Shown in pieces: positions 1 through 6,312 of a DNA stretch of 8,742 nucleotides; within the stretch, counting starts at the first letter, position 1; the number at the start of each line of letters is the position of its first letter. The stretch covers positions 1-8,742 of the forward strand of contig CAJPPS010000046.1 in assembly GCA_905372595.1 (NCBI GenBank), read 5' to 3'. This DNA comes from an uncultured Capnocytophaga sp. (lineage in GTDB: Bacteria; Bacteroidota; Bacteroidia; Flavobacteriales; Flavobacteriaceae). The notes beneath the pieces are model-generated. The model ran no database searches, was not told where the DNA came from, and saw nothing but the letters and a program-made list of their open reading frames with translations. The translations under genes were made by a program, and so were the position numbers.

Positions 1-29
1 GAGTAGGAGAATAAACTAACTAAACTCAT

Positions 30-1634
30 ATGGAACTTTTCTTAAGTATTTTTCCTATTGTATTACTTATCTACTTAATGGTTAAGCGCAATGCTTTTCC
101 CTCATATGTAGCCCTTCCCTTAATTGGTGGACTGGTATACTTATTACAACTATTCTATTTTAAGAATGAATTTATTATTCTGAATGCTAATATAGTTTCA
201 GCTATTGTATCGGTATTTACTCCTATTTCCGTTATTTTCGGAGCAGTACTATTCAATCGTATGATGGAAGTTACTGGTGCGATGAATACCCTCAGACATT
301 GGCTGGGGAATATCAGTCCTAACCCTGTGGCACAGCTAATGATTATTGGATGGGCATTTGCATTTATGCTAGAAGGTGCCAGTGGTTTTGGTACTCCTGT
401 GGCAATTGCGGCACCTATTCTTGTGGGACTAGGCTTCAAGCCCTTACAAGTAGTTATGCTAGCCTTAGTAATGAACTCTGTTCCTGTCTCTTTTGGAGCG
501 GTAGGCACCCCTACTTGGTATGGTTTTGGCACCTTGCTTAATAGTGGATCCATTGGAGAGAAAGAAGTTACTCTTATAGGACAGATCTCTGCTCTGATAC
601 ATTTCTTGGCAGGTTTTGTGATTCCTATATTAGCATTGCGATTCATTGTCAGCTGGAAGCAAGTACGAGAGAATATAGTCTTTATCCTCATCAGTATTCT
701 TTCTTGTACTCTCCCCTACCTGCTTATTGCTCAGTTCAATTATGAATTTCCTTCTCTTGTAGGAGGTGCTATAGGCTTATTTATTTCAGTATTTGTAGCG
801 GGTAAGGGTATTGGCTTAAAGAAGAGCGAAGAGGCTCAGGAGAAATCCCCTATCGCTTTAGGCACCCTAATAAAAGCACTCTCTCCTACCCTTATGCTTA
901 TTGTCATTCTTGTTCTTACCCGTATCAAACAACTTCCCCTAAAGGAAATGATGAATGACACTACCAACTTGTTCAATTTTTCACTGGGAGAAATAGGAGA
1001 TATACGAGTAAGCAAAGGACTTATTTTTAGCTTAGAGAACATTTTTGGCACAGGTGTTTCAGATAGCTATAAGCTTCTGTATACTCCAGCACTAATTCCC
1101 TTTGTGGTTACTGTTCTGATTTCTATTGGTATTTTCAGTATTTCTTGGGGAAATACCCAACAGCTTTTTATGAGTAGCTTTAAGCAAATCCAGAAACCTT
1201 TCCTTGCCCTAGTAGGTGCAATGATTATGGTGAAGCTTATGATGATAGGAGGAAAAGATTCTATGACACAAATTATTGGAGCAGGGCTTGCCAATACTAC
1301 CCAACAATACTGGGTATCATTTGCTTCTTTCTTAGGGGCTGTAGGTGCCTTTTTCTCAGGTTCCAATACGATTTCCAATGTTACCTTTGGGGCTGTACAG
1401 TATTCTGTAGCGGAATCGGCAGGGCTTTCTATTCCTCTGATTCTAGCGCTTCAATCGGTAGGGGGAGCAATGGGGAATATGGTATGTATTAATAACATTA
1501 TTGCGGGTTGTTCCGTACTAGGTATAGAAAATGCAGAAGGTGCCATTCTGAAAAAGACTGTTATTCCTATGCTTGTATATGGAGCTATTGCCGCTTTAGG
1601 AGCGTACTTAGTTATCAAGCCCTTATTCTTCTAA
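30..1634 (+). CDS. lctP: L-lactate permease family transporter (LctP/LldP)
   Basis: This is an inner-membrane secondary transporter of the lactate permease family, which imports L-lactate, and in some members D-lactate or glycolate, with protons. The 534-residue product is close to the usual 530-560 and is hydrophobic throughout, with about a dozen likely membrane segments. Family signatures are visible: the glycine-rich EGASGFGTPVAIAAP at residues 115-129, GAVGTPTWYG at 156-165, FSGSNTISN at 442-450 and GNMVCINNI at 482-490. A polar loop near 260-280 and another near 300-330 separate membrane blocks. The start at 30 fits the family, because the first helix begins at once (MELFLSIFPIVLLIYL). 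No Shine-Dalgarno lies at a useful distance; an AGGAG-like stretch at 5-9 is too far upstream. Only 29 bp of leader is in the window, so its promoter cannot be seen. The GH13 gene starts 6 nt after the stop, so the two are probably co-transcribed. The family is secure; the exact substrate is inferred. Confidence 0.93.
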   Translation: MELFLSIFPIVLLIYLMVKRNAFPSYVALPLIGGLVYLLQLFYFKNEFIILNANIVSAIVSVFTPISVIFGAVLFNRMMEVTGAMNTLRHWLGNISPNPVAQLMIIGWAFAFMLEGASGFGTPVAIAAPILVGLGFKPLQVVMLALVMNSVPVSFGAVGTPTWYGFGTLLNSGSIGEKEVTLIGQISALIHFLAGFVIPILALRFIVSWKQVRENIVFILISILSCTLPYLLIAQFNYEFPSLVGGAIGLFISVFVAGKGIGLKKSEEAQEKSPIALGTLIKALSPTLMLIVILVLTRIKQLPLKEMMNDTTNLFNFSLGEIGDIRVSKGLIFSLENIFGTGVSDSYKLLYTPALIPFVVTVLISIGIFSISWGNTQQLFMSSFKQIQKPFLALVGAMIMVKLMMIGGKDSMTQIIGAGLANTTQQYWVSFASFLGAVGAFFSGSNTISNVTFGAVQYSVAESAGLSIPLILALQSVGGAMGNMVCINNIIAGCSVLGIENAEGAILKKTVIPMLVYGAIAALGAYLVIKPLFF

Positions 1635-1640
1635 TTTGCT

Positions 1641-3413
1641 ATGAAAAAGGTCATCTACCAAGTTCTGGTAAGGCATTTTGGCAATAGCCAGACACGTAAT
1701 ATTCCTTATGGTACCATTGAGGAAAACGGTGTAGGAAAATTCTCTGATTTCACAGAAACAGCCCTCAAGGGCATTCGTGAACTAGGGGTTACTCACATCT
1801 GGCTTACGGGTGTATTACACCATACCTTGGTAGGTGACTATACTCATATAGGTATTCCTAACGATATTCCCTATCTGGTAAAAGGGCGGGCAGGTTCTCC
1901 TTATGCCATAAAGGATTACTATAATGTCAATCCTGACTTAGCGGACGATCCTGAAAGGCGCCTAGAAGAATTTACCCAATTGGTAGAGCGCATTCACCAG
2001 CAGGGAATGAAAGTGATTATAGATATTGTCCCCAATCACGTAGCCAGGCAATATCACTCTATTTCACTTCCTAAAGGAGTGAAGAACTTCGGGGAAGATG
2101 ACAACACTACCGTTATCTACGCCCGAAACAATAATTTTTATTACAATATAGGGGAAAAATTACAGCTCCCTACTACTGCAGTTGCTTATGAGATAGGAGA
2201 AGCCTCCCTTGAGGCATTACAGAAGTCTTCCTACGAGGAATTTCCGGCTAAATGGACAGGAAACACCCGTAGTTCGTCACCAGAAATTACTGATTGGTAT
2301 GAGACCATTAAGCTTAACTATGGGGTGACTCCTGATGGAAAGAAAGATTTTGATACACTTCCTGAATTTTTCAGGCGATTAGGCTGTGAAGAGCATCAGT
2401 TCTTCTGGCGTAATAAAATCATTCCTGATACGTGGATCAAAATGAAGCATATTGTAGAATTTTGGCTTTCCTTAGGAGTAGATGGCTTTCGGTATGATAT
2501 GGCTGAAATGGTTCCTGTGGAGTTCTGGAGCTACCTGAACTCTTTTATCAAAATAAAGAATCCCTGTAGTGTTCTCATAGCAGAGATCTATAACCCAGCT
2601 CTCTATGAAGATTTTCTAAGGTTGGGAAAGATGGATTATCTATATAACAAAGTAGGCTTATATGATACCCTGAGAGACATTATCTGTTATGAGCACTCCA
2701 CCGATAGGATAGATGAAGCAGAAGCGTCCTTAAGTTATATGGGAGTATCTATGCTTAATTTCCTAGAGAATCACGATGAGCAACGCATTGCCTCTTCTGC
2801 CTTTGCAGGAGATGCTAAGCGTGCCTTACCTGCTATGGTTGTTAGTACATTCCTCCACGAATATGCTGCTACAATGATTTATGCTGGGCAGGAAGTAGGC
2901 GAACGTGCTGAAGAACAAGCTGGTTTTGGAAGTCCCTCACGTACTTCTATCTTTGATTATATAGGGGTACCAGCCCTACAACGATGGACAAACCACCACG
3001 CTTTCGACGGCGGGATGCTCTCCGAAGAAGAACAATGGCTCAGGGATTATTACCGACGACTTTTACAACTTCCCGTGAAGGGAACTTTCGAGAATATCCA
3101 TCAGTATAACCGAGCACATACCCCTTACTATAATGATAAAGTGTATAGCTTTGTAAGGGAAGATGTATGGGAAAAATGGATTATCGTCACCAACTTCAGC
3201 CCTAGAGATTCTTTTGGCTTTGACCTAGCCCTCCCTCCTTATCTCTTAGAAAGGAGAAGACTCCCTGATGGAGCTTATCCTGTTACTGACCAGCTGTATG
3301 GAACTGTACAAACTACCCTTCATATACAAGGCACCCAAGCGCACTTACGGGTAGAGATAGCTCCTTTGCAATCCTTAATATTTCTATTTGACCATCGCTT
3401 GCTTCGTTTATAA
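1641..3413 (+). CDS. Cytoplasmic GH13 alpha-amylase family protein
   Basis: This is a 590-residue glycoside hydrolase family 13 protein acting on alpha-glucosidic bonds by the retaining mechanism. The four conserved regions of the (beta/alpha)8 barrel can be read: region I DIVPNH at residues 128-133; region II DGFRYDMA at 281-288, with Arg284 and nucleophile Asp286; region III IAEIYNP at 313-319, with acid/base Glu315; and region IV ENHDE at 376-380, with His378 and transition-state Asp379. A B-domain-like insertion runs from about 134 to 260, and a beta-rich C-terminal domain from about 480 to the end. The N-terminus (MKKVIYQVLVRHFGN) enters barrel strand 1 directly with no signal peptide or lipobox, so the enzyme should be cytoplasmic, unlike Sus-type surface amylases. 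The N-terminal sequence resembles, from memory, a widespread intracellular alpha-amylase family of Bacteroidota. Specificity (maltodextrin, glycogen, trehalose or transglycosylation) cannot be told. It starts 6 nt after the permease stop without a Shine-Dalgarno. Confidence 0.92.
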   Translation: MKKVIYQVLVRHFGNSQTRNIPYGTIEENGVGKFSDFTETALKGIRELGVTHIWLTGVLHHTLVGDYTHIGIPNDIPYLVKGRAGSPYAIKDYYNVNPDLADDPERRLEEFTQLVERIHQQGMKVIIDIVPNHVARQYHSISLPKGVKNFGEDDNTTVIYARNNNFYYNIGEKLQLPTTAVAYEIGEASLEALQKSSYEEFPAKWTGNTRSSSPEITDWYETIKLNYGVTPDGKKDFDTLPEFFRRLGCEEHQFFWRNKIIPDTWIKMKHIVEFWLSLGVDGFRYDMAEMVPVEFWSYLNSFIKIKNPCSVLIAEIYNPALYEDFLRLGKMDYLYNKVGLYDTLRDIICYEHSTDRIDEAEASLSYMGVSMLNFLENHDEQRIASSAFAGDAKRALPAMVVSTFLHEYAATMIYAGQEVGERAEEQAGFGSPSRTSIFDYIGVPALQRWTNHHAFDGGMLSEEEQWLRDYYRRLLQLPVKGTFENIHQYNRAHTPYYNDKVYSFVREDVWEKWIIVTNFSPRDSFGFDLALPPYLLERRRLPDGAYPVTDQLYGTVQTTLHIQGTQAHLRVEIAPLQSLIFLFDHRLLRL

Positions 3414-3430
3414 TTTTTATGTTAAATTTC

Positions 3431-3461
3431 TTGTAGTTATAATATAAAATATGTAATTTTG
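3431..3461 (+). promoter_or_regulatory. Bacteroidota-type promoter for the 59-residue membrane protein
   Basis: A -33 TTG at 3431-3433 and a -7 TAATTTTG at 3454-3461 are separated by 20 nt, matching the Bacteroidota primary sigma consensus TTG-N~19-23-TAnnTTTG. It begins 18 bp after the GH13 stop and would give a leader of about 25 nt before the ATG at 3494. No terminator hairpin is seen between the GH13 gene and this promoter. Confidence 0.7.
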
Positions 3462-3493
3462 GGTCGTTCTAACAATTTTCAAAATTATATATT

Positions 3494-3673
3494 ATGGATG
3501 CTACAAAAACTTCCATTCTCCTTGGAGTGGGATTATTTATTTCTTTCGCTTTATGCTTGTTGTATCTGCTTGATTGCACGCTCTTAGAGAGTGTTACTCT
3601 TTCTACTATTATTTCCTTTCTCTTGTCTATTACTTGGTTCAAAGCAAGCAGTTATTTTCTGCATAAGAAGTAA
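3494..3673 (+). CDS. Small two-helix membrane protein, unrecognised
   Basis: This 59-codon frame runs from ATG 3494 to TAA 3671-3673. I do not recognise the product. It is almost entirely hydrophobic, with two predicted membrane helices at about residues 7-26 and 33-53. They are joined by a short loop carrying Asp27 and Glu32, and the C-terminus is HKK. Lysines at both ends and acids in the loop suggest, by the positive-inside rule, a hairpin with both ends in the cytoplasm and the loop in the periplasm. There are two cysteines, Cys21 and Cys28. Support for a real gene comes from a good promoter 33 bp upstream, a stop just before the separate murC promoter, and a composition expected of a membrane protein rather than a random frame. 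There is no Shine-Dalgarno, as is normal in this phylum. A competing frame at 3591-3773 runs through the murC promoter and start and is less credible. No function can be assigned. Confidence 0.6.
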   Translation: MDATKTSILLGVGLFISFALCLLYLLDCTLLESVTLSTIISFLLSITWFKASSYFLHKK

Positions 3674-3680
3674 AAAAAAT

Positions 3681-3711
3681 TTGCCTAGGAGATACAAATA
3701 TATTACCTTTG
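3681..3711 (+). promoter_or_regulatory. Bacteroidota-type promoter for murC
   Basis: A TTG at 3681-3683 and a TACCTTTG at 3704-3711 are separated by exactly 20 nt, a full match to TTG-N~19-23-TAnnTTTG. It lies 7 bp after the stop of the small membrane protein gene and would yield a murC leader of about 35 nt. murC can therefore be expressed independently of the upstream genes. Confidence 0.72.
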
Positions 3712-3751
3712 CTAAAGAAATAGAACATACCTCCTTAATAGCATATCAAGA

Positions 3752-5098
3752 ATGGAACATATTTATTTTATAGGAATTGGAGGGATAGGAATGTCTGCCT
3801 TAGCTCTATACTTTCACTCCAAAGGAAAAGAAGTACGAGGCTATGACCGAACTCCCTCCGACATTACTCATTCCCTTGAAGAAAAAGGGATTGCAATAAC
3901 CTTTACTGAAGATTTGGACTTTATCCCCAAGCATTACACTCCTGAAAATACACTAGTGGTATACACCCCTGCTATTCCTAAAGAGCATAGGCAGTTGGTG
4001 TATTTTCAAGAACATCAGTACAAAGTGTGTAAGCGCTCAGAAGTACTAGGACTGATCACACAGGAAAGTTTTTGCCTTGCAGTAGCGGGTACCCACGGGA
4101 AGACTACTACTAGTAGTCTTCTAGCCCATCTTTTGGTAGAGAATAATGCCCCTGTAAGTGCCTTTTTAGGAGGCATCTGTGAGAATTTCCAGAGTAATTT
4201 TATCTGCAAAGGAACAGAGATTACCGTAGTGGAAGCTGATGAATTTGACCGTTCTTTCTTGCGCCTCTCTCCTACCATTGCTTGTATTACAGCGGTAGAT
4301 GCTGACCATTTGGATATCTATGGTGATGCACAAGAATTTCTTAAGGGGTTTGAGGATTTTACCCGTCGAATAAAAGAGGGAGGAAAACTGATTGTTCGTA
4401 AAGGAATTCCTTTTGAGGGACTCACCTATGGACTGGAATCTGGCTGTGATTATCAAATTACGAAGGTAAGAATAGAAAACGGAGGCTATCTCTTTGATAT
4501 AGAATATACAAATCCAGAAAATGGAGAGAAACAAATCGCTCCTAACTGCCGCTTGTATAAGCCTGGTGAACATCATCTATTGAATGCTCTCGCTGCAGTT
4601 GCGGTAGCACATCAGGCAGGGTTTGACCTTATAGATTTAGGAAAAGCTTTGAGTACTTTCAAAGGAGTGAAGCGTCGTTTTTCTTATATCATTAATACTG
4701 AAAAACAAGTATTTATAGATGACTATGCTCACCACCCTACTGAACTCAATGCCTTATACAATGGTGTAAGGACAATGCATCCTAATGAAGAGATTACAAT
4801 TCTGTTCCAGCCCCATCTTTTCACCCGTACTCGGGATTTTGCAGAAGGATTTGCCAAGAGTCTTTCTCAGTTTGATAGAGTGGTATTATTGAATATCTAT
4901 CCTGCACGGGAACTTCCTATTGAAGGAATTACCTCTGAATGGTTGCTTTCTCAGATAGAGAATCCGAATAAGATACTGATTGAGAAATCAAGAATTACGG
5001 ACTATTTACGAGAAAACCCAGCTCCCGTACTAGTGCTTGCAGGAGCAGGAGATATCGGGGTTGAAGTGGAAACGATAAAAAACTTCTTAGAAAAATAG
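3752..5098 (+). CDS. murC: UDP-N-acetylmuramate--L-alanine ligase MurC
   Basis: This cytoplasmic ATP-dependent ligase adds L-alanine to UDP-MurNAc, the first step of the peptidoglycan stem peptide. At 448 residues it has the usual length and the three Mur-ligase domains. The N-terminal UDP-binding domain has GIGGIGMS at residues 8-15. The central ATPase domain has the P-loop AGTHGKTTT at 112-120, EADEFDRSFL at 161-170 and DADHLDIYG at 183-191. The C-terminal domain has GVKRRF at 305-310, DDYAHHPTE at 323-331 and FQPHLFTRTRDF at 352-363. The last motif and NIYPARE at 381-387 favour MurC over the recycling ligase Mpl. The ATG at 3752 puts the glycine motif at the normal distance from the N-terminus, and a good promoter lies 40 bp upstream. 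The usual neighbours (murG, ftsQ, ftsA) are absent: a small membrane protein gene precedes it and tRNA-Tyr follows. No terminator separates it from the tRNA, so its mRNA may end at the tRNA-Tyr terminator. Confidence 0.95.
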   Translation: MEHIYFIGIGGIGMSALALYFHSKGKEVRGYDRTPSDITHSLEEKGIAITFTEDLDFIPKHYTPENTLVVYTPAIPKEHRQLVYFQEHQYKVCKRSEVLGLITQESFCLAVAGTHGKTTTSSLLAHLLVENNAPVSAFLGGICENFQSNFICKGTEITVVEADEFDRSFLRLSPTIACITAVDADHLDIYGDAQEFLKGFEDFTRRIKEGGKLIVRKGIPFEGLTYGLESGCDYQITKVRIENGGYLFDIEYTNPENGEKQIAPNCRLYKPGEHHLLNALAAVAVAHQAGFDLIDLGKALSTFKGVKRRFSYIINTEKQVFIDDYAHHPTELNALYNGVRTMHPNEEITILFQPHLFTRTRDFAEGFAKSLSQFDRVVLLNIYPARELPIEGITSEWLLSQIENPNKILIEKSRITDYLRENPAPVLVLAGAGDIGVEVETIKNFLEK

Positions 5099-5107
5099 AC
5101 TAAAAAC

Positions 5108-5138
5108 TTGCACAAATAAAAAAAAGTCCGTACTTTTG
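5108..5138 (+). promoter_or_regulatory. Bacteroidota-type promoter for tRNA-Tyr
   Basis: A TTG at 5108-5110, a 20-nt spacer containing an A-run, and a TACTTTTG at 5131-5138 match the Bacteroidota promoter consensus very well. The predicted start of transcription lies only a few nucleotides before the mature tRNA 5' end at 5151, so the 5' leader is very short. The -33 element lies 10 bp after the murC stop codon. Confidence 0.8.
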
Positions 5139-5150
5139 CGCCCGAAATAA

Positions 5151-5232
5151 GGGAAGATACTCAAGCGGCCAACGAGGGCAGACTGTAAATCTGCTGGTTT
5201 TACCTTCGCAGGTTCGAATCCTGCTCTTCCCA
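5151..5232 (+). tRNA. tRNA-Tyr (GUA anticodon)
   Basis: This is an 82-nt class II tRNA. The acceptor strands GGGAAGA (5151-5157) and TCTTCCC (5225-5231) pair fully, with discriminator A at 5232. The anticodon arm reads GCAGA-CTGTAAA-TCTGC, with anticodon GTA at 5185-5187, decoding UAU and UAC. A long variable arm follows, with a GGT-TTT-ACC mini-stem, as expected for bacterial tRNA-Tyr. The T-arm is GCAGG-TTCGAAT-CCTGC. The 3' CCA is not encoded (the genome reads ACAG from the discriminator), so it must be added by the CCA-adding enzyme. It has its own promoter and terminator. Confidence 0.97.
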
Positions 5233-5233
5233 C

Positions 5234-5266
5234 AGAGTCATTCTTAGTGAATGGCTTTTTTTATTT
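5234..5266 (+). terminator. Intrinsic terminator after tRNA-Tyr
   Basis: A 10-bp stem (5234-5243 with 5249-5258, including two G-U pairs) closes a 5-nt TTAGT loop and runs into seven T from 5256 to 5262, then more T-rich sequence. It would end the tRNA-Tyr transcript and any murC read-through. It stands upstream of the ketoacyl synthase gene, for which no separate promoter is obvious. Confidence 0.75.
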
Positions 5267-5304
5267 ATAACTGAGGAATAACCTAATAACCCCTATTGTG
5301 AACA

Positions 5305-6297
5305 ATGAAAAGTTATATTAAAGCTATTTCCACCTACTTTCCTAAGCAAATTCTCACTAATGATGCTATCTCAGAAGAGTTTCCTGAATGGAATAGCGAG
5401 AAAATTCTTCAGAAAATAGGTATTCAGGAGCGACATATTGCTTCAAAAGAGGAATGTGCTTCTGATATGGCTTCTCAAGCTGTGCTTCGGCTGATTGAAG
5501 AATATAATTTGGATAAGAACAAGATTGATTTTCTACTCCTCTGTACTCAGACTCCCGATTATATACTCCCCACTACTGCCTGCATTGTACAGGATAAGGT
5601 AGGCTTATCCACTGATTGTGGAGCACTGGATATCAATCAGGGGTGTTCGGGCTATATTTATGGGCTTTCAGTGGCTAGTGGGCTCATTGCTTCAGGGAAT
5701 TTTAAGAAAGTAGTCCTGGTTACCGTGGACACCTATTCCAAATACATTCACCCCAAGGACAAGGGAAACCTAAGTATCTTTGGAGATGCTGCTACTGCTA
5801 CTCTCATCACCCCTGAAGGGGATTATGAGATTAAGCAACCTACCTTAGGGACTGACGGCTCTGGTGCTGAAAACCTTATTATTCGCAACGGTGGTACAAG
5901 ACAGGCTCGGAATGAAAATCCAGAGGATTTGGACAATTTTATTGATATGAAAGGGGGAAAAATATTCAATTTTATTGTGAAACGTACCCCAGAAGTTATT
6001 CAAGCCAATTTAGCCTTAAATGGATGGCATTTTGAAGATATAGATCTTTTTATATTTCACCAAGCCAACACACACATCTTGGAAAAAGTGCGTCAGGATA
6101 TGGAGATTCCTGTAGAGAAATTCGTTATCGAAATGCGGGATTATGGCAATACCATTTCTTCGACCATTCCTATTGCTTTTTCCGAGCACCTACGAAAGTT
6201 TCCCCAAAAGCCGAAAGAAAAGATTCTTTTCGTAGGCTTTGGAGTAGGGTATTCATGGGGGGCTATTTGTATAGAAACAGTCAAAAAACAAGCGTAA
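5305..6297 (+). CDS. Ketoacyl-ACP synthase III family protein (FabH-like)
   Basis: This 330-residue thiolase-fold condensing enzyme is expected to join an acyl-CoA starter to malonyl-ACP with loss of CO2, either starting fatty-acid synthesis or making a special acyl chain. The KAS III catalytic triad is intact: Cys114 in DINQGCSGYIYGL, His252 in FHQANTHIL and Asn282 in YGNTISSTIP. The FGDAATATL segment at 159-167 and the C-terminal GFGVGYSWGA at 311-320 are typical. Length and start agree with the family, the N-terminus MKSYIKAISTYFP being the usual first strand. The housekeeping fabH often sits beside plsX and rpmF; here neither is present and the partner is mnmA 15 nt downstream. It could therefore be either the main FabH or a paralogue for lipid or surface-glycan acylation, so I give no symbol. 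I find no clear promoter in the 38 bp after the tRNA-Tyr terminator, so its transcription start is unresolved. Confidence 0.9.
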   Translation: MKSYIKAISTYFPKQILTNDAISEEFPEWNSEKILQKIGIQERHIASKEECASDMASQAVLRLIEEYNLDKNKIDFLLLCTQTPDYILPTTACIVQDKVGLSTDCGALDINQGCSGYIYGLSVASGLIASGNFKKVVLVTVDTYSKYIHPKDKGNLSIFGDAATATLITPEGDYEIKQPTLGTDGSGAENLIIRNGGTRQARNENPEDLDNFIDMKGGKIFNFIVKRTPEVIQANLALNGWHFEDIDLFIFHQANTHILEKVRQDMEIPVEKFVIEMRDYGNTISSTIPIAFSEHLRKFPQKPKEKILFVGFGVGYSWGAICIETVKKQA

Positions 6298-6304
6298 AAA
6301 GGAG
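6297..6304 (+). promoter_or_regulatory. Shine-Dalgarno-like site before mnmA
   Basis: AAAAGGAG ends 8 nt before the mnmA ATG at 6313 and overlaps the stop codon of the preceding gene. It matches the anti-Shine-Dalgarno well at a good distance. This is worth noting because none of the other start codons in the window has such a site and Bacteroidota rarely rely on one. It may reflect re-initiation after the upstream gene, or chance in A/G-rich sequence. Confidence 0.45.
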
Positions 6305-6312
6305 CAAAAGAT

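Noticed and set aside
1..29. AGGAG-like stretch at 5-9 as the ribosome binding site for the permease
   Set aside because: It is about 20 nt from the ATG at 30, too far for a Shine-Dalgarno interaction, and the phylum rarely uses one.
155..691. Long antisense open frame (178 codons) inside the lactate permease gene
   Set aside because: It lies wholly within a well-conserved permease sequence, has no promoter or start signal, and its product has no recognisable motif. It is a by-product of the sense codon bias.
3591..3773. A 60-codon plus-strand frame between the GH13 gene and murC
   Set aside because: It overlaps the murC promoter and the first 22 bases of murC, and has no promoter placed for it. 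The frame at 3494-3673 has better signals and a coherent two-helix product.
4166..4576. Antisense frame of 136 codons inside murC
   Set aside because: It is fully covered by conserved MurC sequence on the other strand and shows no family features.
3752..5098. Possibility that the ligase is Mpl (tripeptide recycling) rather than MurC
   Set aside because: FQPHLFTRTRDF and NIYPARE are MurC-type, where Mpl usually has an EPRSNTM-like segment. The GIGGIGMS N-terminus also fits MurC.
5295..5306. ATTGT-GA-ACAAT palindrome overlapping the ketoacyl synthase start codon
   Set aside because: It is short, A/T-rich and has no second copy in the window. There is too little to call an operator.
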